Source: Acetobacteraceae bacterium (lineage in GTDB: Bacteria; Pseudomonadota; Alphaproteobacteria; Acetobacterales; Acetobacteraceae). From it: a stretch of 9,509 bases of DNA. The stretch lies in NCBI GenBank assembly GCA_003133265.1, contig PKWQ01000140.1, forward strand, positions 7,567 to 17,075. Direction: 5' to 3'. Each line of letters starts with the position of its first letter. Position 1 is the first letter of the stretch. A program made the position numbers and the translations under genes. The notes beneath the pieces were generated by a model. That model ran no database searches, had not been told where the DNA came from, and worked only from the letters and a program-made list of their open reading frames with translations. Positions 1 to 7,413 of this stretch are shown here, piece after piece.

Positions 1-657
1 GATCTGAACCAGGCGGCGGCCGAGGCGATGGGGCGCAAGATCGGCGGGATCGGCATCGGCTGCGACGTGGGCGACGCGGCTTCCGCCGAGGCGGCTTTCG
101 CTACCGCGCGCGCGGCGCATGGCGGGGCGCGGGTGCTGGTGAACTGTGCGGGCATCGGCGTGGCCGGGCGGATTGTCGGGCGCGACGGGCCGATGAAGCT
201 GGACGCCTATGAGCGGGTGATCCGCGTCAACCTGATCGGCACCTTCAACATGCTGCGTCTGGCGGCGGCCGAGATGGGCGCGTTGGAGCCGTTCGAGGAC
301 GGCGAGCGGGGCGTGATCATCAACACCGCCTCGGTTGCCGGATACGAGGGCCAGGTGGGGCAGGCGGCCTATGCCTCGTCCAAGGCCGGGGTGATCGGAC
401 TGACCATCCAGGCGGCGCGCGAACTGGCGCGCTCCGGCGTGCGGGTGATGACCATCGCGCCCGGGCTGATCCAGACGCCGATGTTCAACGGCTTGCCGGA
501 CGATGTGCGCGACAGCCTGGCCGCTTCGGTGCCGTTCCCCGCGCGGCTCGGCCGGCCGGACGAATATGCCGCGCTGGCGCTGCATATCATGGGGAACCGG
601 TTCCTGAACGGCGAGACCATCCGCCTGGACGGCGCACTGCGGATGGCGCCGCGCTGA
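1..657 (+). CDS. SDR-family dehydrogenase, HSD10-like (3-hydroxyacyl-CoA dehydrogenase type II), 5' partial
   Basis: The reading frame is open from base 1 to the TGA at 655-657, giving 218 visible residues. The N-terminal dinucleotide-binding TGxxxGxG segment (about 30-40 residues) lies left of the window; the in-frame ATG at 28 is internal. Numbering from that ATG, the NCAG motif is at 39-42, the structural Asn at 68 (RVNLIG), catalytic Ser at 102 (NTASVAG), Tyr115 and Lys119 (YASSK). The stretch between Asn68 and Ser102, containing LEPFEDGERGVIINTAS, and the end MGNRFLNGETIRLDGALRM match what I know of HSD10-like type II 3-hydroxyacyl-CoA dehydrogenases, which oxidise 3-hydroxyacyl-CoA or hydroxysteroid substrates with NAD in the cytosol. 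All catalytic residues are present, so it is probably active. Other SDR substrates cannot be excluded. It converges on the epimerase gene 40 bp away, and its own operon lies outside the window. Confidence 0.9.
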   Translation, partial: DLNQAAAEAMGRKIGGIGIGCDVGDAASAEAAFATARAAHGGARVLVNCAGIGVAGRIVGRDGPMKLDAYERVIRVNLIGTFNMLRLAAAEMGALEPFEDGERGVIINTASVAGYEGQVGQAAYASSKAGVIGLTIQAARELARSGVRVMTIAPGLIQTPMFNGLPDDVRDSLAASVPFPARLGRPDEYAALALHIMGNRFLNGETIRLDGALRMAPR

Positions 658-697
658 GCGGGGCGCGATGTGCCGGGCTATTCTTCGGCGGCAACCA

Positions 698-1675
698 TCA
701 GCCCTGTGCCTTGAACCAGGTCAGCAGCCGGTGGATGCCGGCATCGATCGGAATTCTTGACTCCCAGCCGAGATCCTGGCGCGCGAGATCGTTGGCCACC
801 GACAGCGAGGATGTCGTCGATCCCCTCGTGGTGCGCGTGTCCTCACGAAACTCTGGCGTCAGGTTCGATCCAGCCTCGCGCGTGACGATGGCGACAATCT
901 CCTCGATCGAGGTGGCGATCCCGGTCGCGATGTTGTAGGCGCGGCCCGATACGCCGCGCGCCATCGCCGCGATGCAGCCTTCGGCCGCGTCCTCGGCGTG
1001 AATATAGTCGTGTACTTCGCTGCCGTCGCCCACGATCACCGGGCGCTCGCCCTTCATCAGCCGCTGGTAGCTTTCCAGGATATGCAGCGCGTTCACCCCG
1101 CGCGCATGCTGGCGCTCGCCATAGACGGTGGCGAAACGCACCGCGTTGAAGCCCAGGCCGTAGCGCGTGGCGTACAGCTTGCCGAGATTCTCCCCGATCA
1201 GCTTCGACGCCGCGTACAGCACGAACGCCGGCGACATCCCGGCATGGGCGAGCGGTGTGCTCGCTTCGATCAGATCGGTTTCGCCGCCGTAGACGGCGAT
1301 GGACGATGCCAGAACCACCTTCTTCACCCGCGCCAGCCGTGCCCCATCCAGCGTGTTGTTCACGCCGCGTATGTTCACCTCGAGGCCGAGGGATGGGTCT
1401 TGCGACATCGGCAGCGTGAGCAGCGCGGCGAGCGAGAACACGCCGTCGATGCCGGCCATCGCATCCGTCAGTTGCGCCAGCCGCAGCACGTCGCCGCGCA
1501 GGATGCTCACGCGCGGGTCGTCCACCAGATGGCGCACCACATCGGTGGCGTTGAGCGAGAAATTGTCGAACAGCACCACGCCCTTGGCGCCGTGCGCGAG
1601 CAGGCGCTCGGTCAGGTGCGAGCCGATCAGGCTGACCCCGCCGGTGATCAAAAACCGGCTTCCCTTGATATCCAT
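698..1675 (-). CDS. NAD-dependent epimerase/dehydratase (extended SDR)
   Basis: This 325-residue cytosolic protein is of the extended SDR class related to UDP-glucose 4-epimerase and sugar-nucleotide dehydratases. The ATG at 1675 was chosen because AGGGGA lies about 6 bases upstream on the minus strand and the Rossmann strand begins directly after it (MDIKGSRFLITGG); the frame stays open upstream but those residues are not SDR-like. Visible features are the N-terminal nucleotide motif TGGVSLIGSH at 11-20, an acidic residue ending strand 2 (Asp37 in LFDN), the Ser124-Ser125 pair before VYGG, and the catalytic pair Tyr154/Lys158 (YAASK). The segment RFATVYGERQHARG at 180-193 and DGSEVHDYIHAEDAAEG at 217-233 are typical of the sugar-epimerase branch. 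The middle glycine of the usual TGxxGxxG is Ser15. It is divergent from the TRAP operon and convergent with the SDR gene. The substrate is unknown; given the neighbours it may act on a catabolic intermediate rather than on a sugar nucleotide. Confidence 0.88.
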   Translation of the reverse strand: MDIKGSRFLITGGVSLIGSHLTERLLAHGAKGVVLFDNFSLNATDVVRHLVDDPRVSILRGDVLRLAQLTDAMAGIDGVFSLAALLTLPMSQDPSLGLEVNIRGVNNTLDGARLARVKKVVLASSIAVYGGETDLIEASTPLAHAGMSPAFVLYAASKLIGENLGKLYATRYGLGFNAVRFATVYGERQHARGVNALHILESYQRLMKGERPVIVGDGSEVHDYIHAEDAAEGCIAAMARGVSGRAYNIATGIATSIEEIVAIVTREAGSNLTPEFREDTRTTRGSTTSSLSVANDLARQDLGWESRIPIDAGIHRLLTWFKAQG

Positions 1676-1851
1676 GCTGTTTCCCCTGGCCGCCATTCCT
1701 TGCCCATGATGCTCGCCGGAATCCCCCGCATTGCGCAAGCCGCCATCGACCCTGCCGGTGGCCCGGCCTTGACAGAACGGCGCGGTCTGCCCGCAAGATG
1801 GGCGCATAATGTAGCGCCGCAACAGGCGCGACCACCAAGGGGAGAACGCCT
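1676..1851. promoter_or_regulatory. Divergent intergenic region between epimerase and TRAP operon
   Basis: This 176-bp gap must hold the start signals of both divergent genes. On the plus strand there is a perfect TTGACA at 1769-1774, but no good -10 box at normal spacing: CAAGAT at 1794-1799 is 19 bases away and weak, and the better CATAAT at 1805-1810 is 30 bases away. An inverted repeat GGCGC-N8-GCGCC spans 1801-1818 and encloses the CATAAT, so it could be a protein site or leader hairpin. A strong ribosome site AAGGGGAGA at 1837-1845 precedes the dctP-type start. No convincing minus-strand promoter was seen. No small gene is apparent. Confidence 0.35.
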
Positions 1852-2853
1852 ATGCCGCGCTGTCATACGCTGCGTGCCGGCCTGTTGGCCGCGTGCCTGT
1901 CCGTCATCGGTCTCGGTCTTGCCGCGCAACCGGCGCGGGCGGTCAACTGGGACCTGTATGTCTATAATAGCGTCGCGACTATTCCCTCGGTGCGTGGCGT
2001 TGCGCGCATCGCCGAGAAGATCGACACCGATACCAATCACGGCCTGCAAATCCGCATGCATCTTGGCGGTTCGTTGCAGATCAACGTCACCACTATCACC
2101 CAGGCGGTCGGTGACGGCGTCATCCAGATGGCTGATGACGGGTTCTTTGCCGGCTCCATCCCGATCGGCGACGTGCCACGTCTGCCGATGCTGATCCGTT
2201 CGCAGGAAGAATTCGCCAAGATATCGCCGATCATGGACAAGTACGTCAGTGCCGCCTACGCCAAGCGCGGCGTGCTCATGCTGGGCAGCTACGTCTATCC
2301 GGTGCAGGTGGGGTTCGCGCGCAAGAAGTACACATCGCTTGCCGATCTGCAGGGGCTGAAGATGCGCGTTACCTCGCCCGAGCAGGGGGAATTCGTGAAG
2401 CGCTTCGGCGGCATCCCGATCACCATGGGGCCGCCGGAAGTGCCGGCCGCGCTGGATCGTGGGGTGATCGACGGCGTGTTCACCGCCAGTGCCGGCGCCG
2501 GTTATCCATGGAAGGACCTGCTTAAATACAACTACCGGCTCGGCGTGAACTACGTGAATTCCTACATCGTGGTGAACAAGGCGGCGTTCGATGCGCTGTC
2601 GCCTGAGTTGCAGGCGGCCGTGCGCAAGGCGGTGACCGAGGTCGCGCCAACCATCACCACCGACATGCTGGCCGAGGAGGACAGACTGACCCAGAAGATG
2701 GCCGACGGCGGCCTGGTGGTGACGCCGGGCACCGATGCCGACGCGGCGGAAGGTGCCAAGCGCATGGAGAGCCTGTGGGACGAGTGGGCCAAGGCGCACG
2801 GGCCGGACGGGATCGCCGCGGTGGCCGCGGTGCGCGCGGCACTTGGACGCTAG
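1852..2853 (+). CDS. TRAP transporter substrate-binding protein, DctP family
   Basis: This 333-residue periplasmic receptor captures an organic anion and delivers it to the DctQ/DctM membrane pair encoded next. The start ATG at 1852 follows AAGGGGAGA by six bases. Residues 1-30 form a signal peptide: a basic N-terminus (PRCHTLR), a hydrophobic core and a cleavage-like QPARA before VNWDLY. The family signature lies around 165-205: LQGLKMRV with the conserved substrate-carboxylate arginine at about 172, then GGIPITMGPPEVPAALDRGVIDGVFT, the usual EVxxALxxGxVDG pattern. Length is normal for DctP proteins. It is the first gene of an apparent dctPQM-dehydrogenase operon, with 38 bp to the next gene. 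Known ligands of the family include C4-dicarboxylates, keto acids, aromatic acids and sugar acids; the ligand here cannot be told, but the adjacent alcohol dehydrogenase and CoA-transferase favour a catabolic acid. Confidence 0.93.
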   Translation: MPRCHTLRAGLLAACLSVIGLGLAAQPARAVNWDLYVYNSVATIPSVRGVARIAEKIDTDTNHGLQIRMHLGGSLQINVTTITQAVGDGVIQMADDGFFAGSIPIGDVPRLPMLIRSQEEFAKISPIMDKYVSAAYAKRGVLMLGSYVYPVQVGFARKKYTSLADLQGLKMRVTSPEQGEFVKRFGGIPITMGPPEVPAALDRGVIDGVFTASAGAGYPWKDLLKYNYRLGVNYVNSYIVVNKAAFDALSPELQAAVRKAVTEVAPTITTDMLAEEDRLTQKMADGGLVVTPGTDADAAEGAKRMESLWDEWAKAHGPDGIAAVAAVRAALGR

Positions 2854-2891
2854 AAGCACGGGGTGGCAGCAGCACCGGGACGGCGAACCAC

Positions 2892-3446
2892 ATGAGTGCG
2901 GAAACCAAGCTGCCGGGGCATGGCTTCGGCCCCCCGGCGCACCTGCGCGTGCGTGAGGACATCAGCGAGAAACTATGCCTCTGGCTCTGCCAGATCGCCG
3001 TGGTCGCGCTGATCGGCTTCACGGTCTCCGAGGTGGTGGCGCGCGGCCTTTTCGGCTTTTCCTTCGGCGTCAGTGACGAGATCGGCGGCTATCTGGTGGT
3101 GGTGATCACCTTCCTCAGCCTGTCGGTCTGCGAGACCGGCGACGTGTATCATCGCGTCGATTTCCTCCAGGCGCGCCTTCCCGGCTGGGCGCGGGCCGGT
3201 TCGCGGCTGTTCTTCGATCTGCTGTGCTTTCTCAGCGGCATGATCCTGCTCTGGCAGACGACGCGCCTAGTGTACAATTCATGGGACATCGACGAGATCG
3301 CGCCGACGATCCTGGGGACGCCGCTGTGGATTCCGCGCCTTGCCATGCCGCTCGGCTCGGCGGCGGTTAGCTGGGCGCTGTTCAAGGCGATGCGGCGCGA
3401 TGTCCGCTGGCTCCGCCTGGAACTGGGCGGGGGAGCGCGCCGATGA
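2892..3446 (+). CDS. TRAP transporter small permease, DctQ family
   Basis: This 184-residue inner-membrane protein is the small subunit of the TRAP permease. The ATG at 2892 is preferred: the frame is open further upstream, but that part is Arg/Gly-rich read-through of the dctP-type 3' end, and the ribosome site before 2892 (GGGACGG) is only moderate. Four hydrophobic segments are visible at about 28-50, 65-83, 103-124 and 144-167, as expected for DctQ. Segment 2 is followed by ETGDVYHRVDFLQARLP, resembling the conserved loop with a histidine/arginine and acidic residue in this family. The gene ends in the four-base overlap ATGA (3443-3446) with the large permease gene, indicating translational coupling. 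Identification rests on topology, length and position more than on sequence motifs, but the flanking dctP and dctM types make it secure. Confidence 0.9.
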   Translation: MSAETKLPGHGFGPPAHLRVREDISEKLCLWLCQIAVVALIGFTVSEVVARGLFGFSFGVSDEIGGYLVVVITFLSLSVCETGDVYHRVDFLQARLPGWARAGSRLFFDLLCFLSGMILLWQTTRLVYNSWDIDEIAPTILGTPLWIPRLAMPLGSAAVSWALFKAMRRDVRWLRLELGGGARR

Positions 3447-4744
3447 CACCGGACGTGATGATCATCCTCGCCTTCGTCATCTTCCTGGCGCTGCTCGGCG
3501 CCGGCATGTCGATCCCGTTCGCCATCACCATACCGGGCATCGTCTATCTGCTGATGCAGGGTGGGCTGCCGGCGATGAAGGGGTTGGGGCTGGTGTCCTG
3601 GGGCAGCCTGGACAGCTTCACCCTGACCGCAATTCCGCTGTTCATCTTCATGGCGGAGATCATGCAGGGCGGCGGTCTCACGTTGCGTATCTATCGTGGG
3701 CTGGCGAAGCTGGTGGCGCCGATCCCCGGGGGCCTGTTGCAGACCAATATCGCCGGCTGCGCGCTGTTCGCCTCGATCAGCGGCTCCTCGGTCGCCACCG
3801 CCGCCTCCATCGGCAGCGTGGCGTTGCCGCAACTGCTGAAACGCAACTACCATCGCCCGATGGCGGCCGGCTCGCTTGCCGCCGGTGGCACGCTCGGCAT
3901 CCTGTTTCCGCCGAGCCTTGCCATGATCGTCTATAGCAGCTTCACCGAGGTCTCGGTCGCCAAGCTGTTCATGGCTGGCGTTTTCCCTGGCCTGATCCTG
4001 ACCGGCATGTTCATGGCCTATATCGCCATCCGCTGCATGATCTCTCCGGGGCTGGCGCCCAAGGAGGCCGGGGCGGGGAGTTTCGGAGAGATGGCGCTGG
4101 CGGCGCTCGACGTGGTGCCGTTCATGCTGCTGATCGGCGGCATTCTCGGCAGCATCTATGCCGGCTGGATGACCCCGGCCGAGGCCGCCGCCTGCGGCTG
4201 CCTGCTGGTGCTGCTGCTCTGCGCCGTGTTCGGTGAGCTGCGTCTGTCGCTGCTGAACCAGGCGTTGCAGCGCGCGGTGAAGACGGTGGGCAATATCCTG
4301 TTCATCGTCTATGCCGCGTATGTCTTCTCCTATGCCATCAGCCTGTCCGGGGTGGGCGAGAGCGTCACCGCTTTCCTGGTTGGGCTGCATCTGTCGCGCA
4401 CCGGCTTCTTCGTCGCGCTGTTCCTGCTCTACACGCTGCTCGGCTGCCTGGTGGAAAGCCTCGGCATGATCGTCATCACCGTGCCGCTGCTGTTCCCGGT
4501 GCTGCTGCAATACGGCTTCGATCCCGTCTGGTTCGGCGTGATCCTTGTCATGTTCATCGAACTCGGGCAGATTTCGCCGCCGATCGGGATCAACCTGTTC
4601 GTCATCCAGAGTATCTGGGATGGCGAGCTGGGACAGGTGGTGCTGGGCACGATCCCGTTCCACATCATCATGTTCGTGCTGCTGGCGATGCTGGTGATCT
4701 GGCCTGACATCGCGCTATGGCTGCCGGAGCACATGCCCAAATAA
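3443..4744 (+). CDS. TRAP transporter large permease, DctM family
   Basis: This 433-residue polytopic membrane protein is the ion-coupled transport subunit that moves the substrate released by the DctP-type receptor, usually with a sodium gradient. The start overlaps the stop of the small permease gene (ATGA). Diagnostic stretches are SGSSVATAASIG (113-124), GGTLGILFPPS (138-148), TPAEAAA (234-240) and ELGQISPPIGIN (373-384), all characteristic of the DctM/IT superfamily. More than ten hydrophobic stretches run through the protein and its length is standard for a stand-alone large subunit, so it is not a DctQ-DctM fusion. The alcohol dehydrogenase begins 11 to 17 bp after its stop codon, so the two are very likely co-transcribed. 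Confidence 0.95.
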   Translation: MTPDVMIILAFVIFLALLGAGMSIPFAITIPGIVYLLMQGGLPAMKGLGLVSWGSLDSFTLTAIPLFIFMAEIMQGGGLTLRIYRGLAKLVAPIPGGLLQTNIAGCALFASISGSSVATAASIGSVALPQLLKRNYHRPMAAGSLAAGGTLGILFPPSLAMIVYSSFTEVSVAKLFMAGVFPGLILTGMFMAYIAIRCMISPGLAPKEAGAGSFGEMALAALDVVPFMLLIGGILGSIYAGWMTPAEAAACGCLLVLLLCAVFGELRLSLLNQALQRAVKTVGNILFIVYAAYVFSYAISLSGVGESVTAFLVGLHLSRTGFFVALFLLYTLLGCLVESLGMIVITVPLLFPVLLQYGFDPVWFGVILVMFIELGQISPPIGINLFVIQSIWDGELGQVVLGTIPFHIIMFVLLAMLVIWPDIALWLPEHMPK

Positions 4745-4761
4745 GGCGGAGGAAGATGGCC

Positions 4762-5892
4762 ATGAAGATAAAAGCGGCGGTATTGCGTGAGCAGGGCAAG
4801 CCCCGGCCCTATGCCATGAGCAAGCCGATGACGATCGAGGAGATCGATCTCGATCCGCCCGGCCCCGGCGAGGTGCTGTACAAGATCATCGGCGCCGGCC
4901 TCTGCCACTCCGACCTGTCCACCATCGAGGGGCTGCGTCCGCGCAAGTTGCCGACTGTGCCGGGGCATGAGGCGGCCGGCATCGTCGCGGAGGTCGGTCC
5001 CGGCGTGACCGCCTTCAAGCCGGGCGACCATGTGGTCAGTGTCTTCGTCACCAGTTGCGGCGACTGTCGCTACTGCTCGGGTGGGCGGCCGAATCTCTGC
5101 GCCAGTTCCTTCAGTTCGCGGGCCGAGGGCACGCTGATTTCCGGCGCGCACCGGATGCGGCTGAACGGCGAGGTGCTGTATCACTACAGTGGCCTGTCGG
5201 TGTTCGCGCAATATGCCGTGGTGTCGGAGAAGGCGCTGATCCGCATTCCCGAGGACGTGCCGCTGGAGGATGCGGCGATCTTTGGTTGCGCCGTGGTGAC
5301 CGGCGTGGGCGCGGTGCTGAATACCGCCAAGGTGCCGCCGGGCGGTCAGATGGCCGTGGTCGGGCTCGGCGGCGTCGGCATGAACGCGCTGCTGGGCGGC
5401 GTGGTCGCGGGCGCGGAGCGTATCGTCGCGGTCGACCTCAACCCCGGCAAGTTGGAGCTCGCGCGCGAACTCGGGGCGACCGACACGTTCCTGGCCGGCA
5501 ATGCCGATGTGGTCGAGGAGGTGAGGCAGGCGACCGGGGGAGGGCTCGATTATGTGATCGAGACCGCCGGCTCGATCCCCGCGATGAACCTTGCCTATGC
5601 CATCACCGCGCGCGGCGGGATGGTGGTCAGCGCCGGGCTGCCGTCCTCCACCGCCACGTTCTCCTACCTGCATGGCGCGCTGGTGACGGACGAGAAGAGT
5701 ATCCGCGGCAGCTACATGGGCAGTTGCGTGCCGCGGCGCGATATTCCGCGCTTTCTGGCCCTCTACAAGCGCGGCAAGCTGCCGGTGCAGAAGCTGCGCA
5801 GCGGCTTTATCACCTTCGATCAGATCAATGCCGGTTTCGACCAGCTGGCCGACGGCGCGGTGTTGCGCCAGGTGTTGCAGCCGCACGCCTGA
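4762..5892 (+). CDS. Zinc-dependent alcohol dehydrogenase (MDR superfamily)
   Basis: This 376-residue cytosolic medium-chain dehydrogenase interconverts an alcohol and its aldehyde or ketone. Catalytic-zinc residues are Cys48 (GLCHSD), His69-Glu70 (PGHE) and Cys176; the structural-zinc lobe has four cysteines at 99, 102, 105 and 113 (CGDCRYC...C). The Rossmann motif GLGGVG is at 201-206 and Asp215 at the end of the next strand suggests NAD rather than NADP. The layout matches class III-like/aryl-alcohol-type dehydrogenases. Two starts compete: ATG 4756 and ATG 4762. GGAGG at 4748-4752 is three bases before the first and nine before the second, and MKIKAAVLRE is a usual family N-terminus, so 4762 is preferred. 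As the last gene of the TRAP operon it probably oxidises the imported compound or a product of it. Its 3' end converges on the CoA-transferase gene with a 36-bp gap in which I see no clear terminator. Confidence 0.93.
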   Translation: MKIKAAVLREQGKPRPYAMSKPMTIEEIDLDPPGPGEVLYKIIGAGLCHSDLSTIEGLRPRKLPTVPGHEAAGIVAEVGPGVTAFKPGDHVVSVFVTSCGDCRYCSGGRPNLCASSFSSRAEGTLISGAHRMRLNGEVLYHYSGLSVFAQYAVVSEKALIRIPEDVPLEDAAIFGCAVVTGVGAVLNTAKVPPGGQMAVVGLGGVGMNALLGGVVAGAERIVAVDLNPGKLELARELGATDTFLAGNADVVEEVRQATGGGLDYVIETAGSIPAMNLAYAITARGGMVVSAGLPSSTATFSYLHGALVTDEKSIRGSYMGSCVPRRDIPRFLALYKRGKLPVQKLRSGFITFDQINAGFDQLADGAVLRQVLQPHA

Positions 5893-5928
5893 GCAGCGCA
5901 GCGCGCGATCTCTGCCAGCGGACCGCGC

Positions 5929-7344
5929 TCACGCTGATCCGCGCGGCGGCCATACCGGCTGGTGATAGCCCAGTGGCACCGAGGGGCGCGCCCAGTATGG
6001 CGGCGTCTCAGACAACTGCACGACCGGTTTCAGGTGGCGCAGCCGGCCTGACGGTGTGTCGGTCACCATCGACCAGCGCTCAAGCTCGGCAGGGGTGAAT
6101 TCGGCCGGCACGCCGTGCAGCGCGGCGGCCGGCACTTCCCCGAGATCGACAATCCACTTGCCGACCTGGGCCAACGAGATGCGTACCAGCCAACTGCCGC
6201 CTTCCCGGGCGCGGCGGGCGAGTGCCGCCATCGCGCCGAACGCCATCAGATAGCCCGTGCAATAATCGATGGCGGCTGCTGGATAAAATTGCGGTTCCGG
6301 CGTCTCGCCCGGCACCATTTCCGCCTGCCGAAACGTCATGCCGCTGACCGTCTGCACGACGGTGTCGAAGCCGCGCCGCGACGCCCAGGGCCCGGTATGG
6401 CCGAACGCACAGAGTGACACATAGATCAGCCCCGGTCGGATGGACGTCAGTTCCTCGGGCGACAGGCCGCGACCGCCCAAACTGCCTGGGCGATAGCCCT
6501 GCGAGAACACATCCGCCTCGCGCACAAGGCCGCTCAGGGTATCGACATCCCGCTGTTCGCGCAGATCGAGATGGGCGGAGAGCTTGCCGTGGCCGGTATC
6601 GAATTCCTGGTAGCCGAGATTGGGCAGATGCGCGCCGGTGATCTTGAGCACGTCCGCGCCGTGCTCGGCCAGCGTGCGCGCGCTTGTCGGGCCGGCGAGC
6701 ACGCGCGTCAGGTCGAGCACGCGGATGCCCGACAGCGGGCGGTTGCCGGGGGGCAGAGGCTCCGGCGGGCTGTCGCCGATCCGCACGATCTCCATCAACG
6801 GCAATGCGGCGATGGCGGCGGCCTGCGGATGGCGCGCCCATTCCGCCTGCGTCCGCACCATGCCGCCGGCGCCTTTGGCGGCAATGATCGCCTCTTCCAG
6901 ATCGGCGGCGTTCCAGTTCAGCACGGCGCGCGCCACGGCCTCGCGGTCTTCGGGAACCCCGAGCACGCTCAGCGCTGCGGCGCGATGATTGGGAAAATTG
7001 CAGTGCAGATAGCTCCACCTTCCGTCCTTGGTGGGATACACGCCCATGATCGTGTTGCGCGCGTGCGAGACCTCGCCGTCGCCAAGCTTCATGTAGTGGC
7101 CGCTGCGCAACGATGCCGTCGCCTGGCGCAAATCGACGGCCACTTGTTGGTGCCGTCCGGAGCGGATCTCCCACAGGTCGGCGGCGGCGAGCCCGGTTGC
7201 GGCCAGGGTTGCGGCGCCGGCGACGCCGATGCGGAACGGTGTCGGCAGCACCGGGTCGGTTCCGCCGCTGATGTCCACGGCGTCCGCGCGGTCCGCGGGC
7301 CAGCCTGTGATGGGCAGGATCGTGCGTAAGGCATCACGCGGCAT
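5929..7344 (-). CDS. CaiB/BaiF (type III) CoA-transferase, internally repeated
   Basis: This 471-residue cytosolic enzyme should move CoA between acids, activating a carboxylic acid for oxidation. GGAGAG about nine bases upstream supports the ATG at 7344. The motif that normally opens these enzymes, LSGIRVLDLTRVLAGPTSARTLAEHGADVLKI, begins only near residue 204. It is followed by the CoA-region stretch NLGYQEFDTGHGKLSAHLDLR (242-262), VFSQGYRPGSL, and AIDYCTGYLMAFGAMAALARR with Asp360 as the likely acyl-anhydride-forming aspartate. The first 200 residues resemble the second half of an ordinary family member (VYPTKDGRWSYLH, VRTQAEWARHPQ), without its own catalytic Asp. I recognise this long arrangement from bacterial CoA-transferase annotations, so it is probably intact rather than a chance fusion. 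It lies 69 bp downstream of the binding-protein gene on the same strand and is probably co-transcribed with it. Confidence 0.9.
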   Translation of the reverse strand: MPRDALRTILPITGWPADRADAVDISGGTDPVLPTPFRIGVAGAATLAATGLAAADLWEIRSGRHQQVAVDLRQATASLRSGHYMKLGDGEVSHARNTIMGVYPTKDGRWSYLHCNFPNHRAAALSVLGVPEDREAVARAVLNWNAADLEEAIIAAKGAGGMVRTQAEWARHPQAAAIAALPLMEIVRIGDSPPEPLPPGNRPLSGIRVLDLTRVLAGPTSARTLAEHGADVLKITGAHLPNLGYQEFDTGHGKLSAHLDLREQRDVDTLSGLVREADVFSQGYRPGSLGGRGLSPEELTSIRPGLIYVSLCAFGHTGPWASRRGFDTVVQTVSGMTFRQAEMVPGETPEPQFYPAAAIDYCTGYLMAFGAMAALARRAREGGSWLVRISLAQVGKWIVDLGEVPAAALHGVPAEFTPAELERWSMVTDTPSGRLRHLKPVVQLSETPPYWARPSVPLGYHQPVWPPRGSA

Positions 7345-7391
7345 GGGCGTGGTCTCTCCGATTGATAAGTGGCACCGGCATCATGCCCGGT

Positions 7392-7408
7392 TTCCCGGCT
7401 GCCGGGAA
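7392..7408. repeat. 17-bp inverted repeat between binding-protein and CoA-transferase genes
   Basis: TTCCCGG, a three-base centre CTG, and CCGGGAA form a perfect seven-base-pair stem five bases beyond the stop codon of the binding-protein gene on the minus strand. There is no T-run after it in the direction of transcription, so it is not a standard rho-independent terminator. It could be an mRNA-stabilising hairpin that sets different levels of the two genes, or a chance GC-rich palindrome. Confidence 0.45.
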
Positions 7409-7413
7409 CGCCG

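Noticed and set aside
658..697. Possible bidirectional terminator between the convergent SDR and epimerase genes
   Set aside because: The 40-bp gap has no stem followed by a T-run on either strand.
998..2194. A 398-codon plus-strand frame and its 403-codon minus-strand neighbour at 1648-2859
   Set aside because: Both are shadows of the epimerase and the DctP-type gene; the translations are His/Arg/Gln-rich and have no ribosome site or recognisable domain.
3149..4663. A 504-codon open frame on the minus strand, opposite the TRAP permease genes
   Set aside because: Its product is extremely rich in Gln, His, Arg and Asp with no fold-like pattern, and it lies opposite well-supported DctQ/DctM genes. 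Such frames are common in GC-rich DNA, where antisense stop codons are rare.
4429..5886. A 485-codon open frame on the minus strand, opposite the alcohol dehydrogenase
   Set aside because: His/Arg/Ala-rich low-quality product with no motifs, fully overlapped by dctM-type and dehydrogenase genes that carry clear catalytic residues.
5893..5928. Possible terminator between the convergent alcohol dehydrogenase and CoA-transferase genes
   Set aside because: Only a six-base AGCGCG/CGCGCT pairing with an 18-base loop and no T-run; too weak to call in GC-rich sequence.
6571..7329. A 252-codon plus-strand frame opposite the CoA-transferase
   Set aside because: Composition typical of an antisense frame, no motifs, and the opposite strand encodes a clear CoA-transferase.
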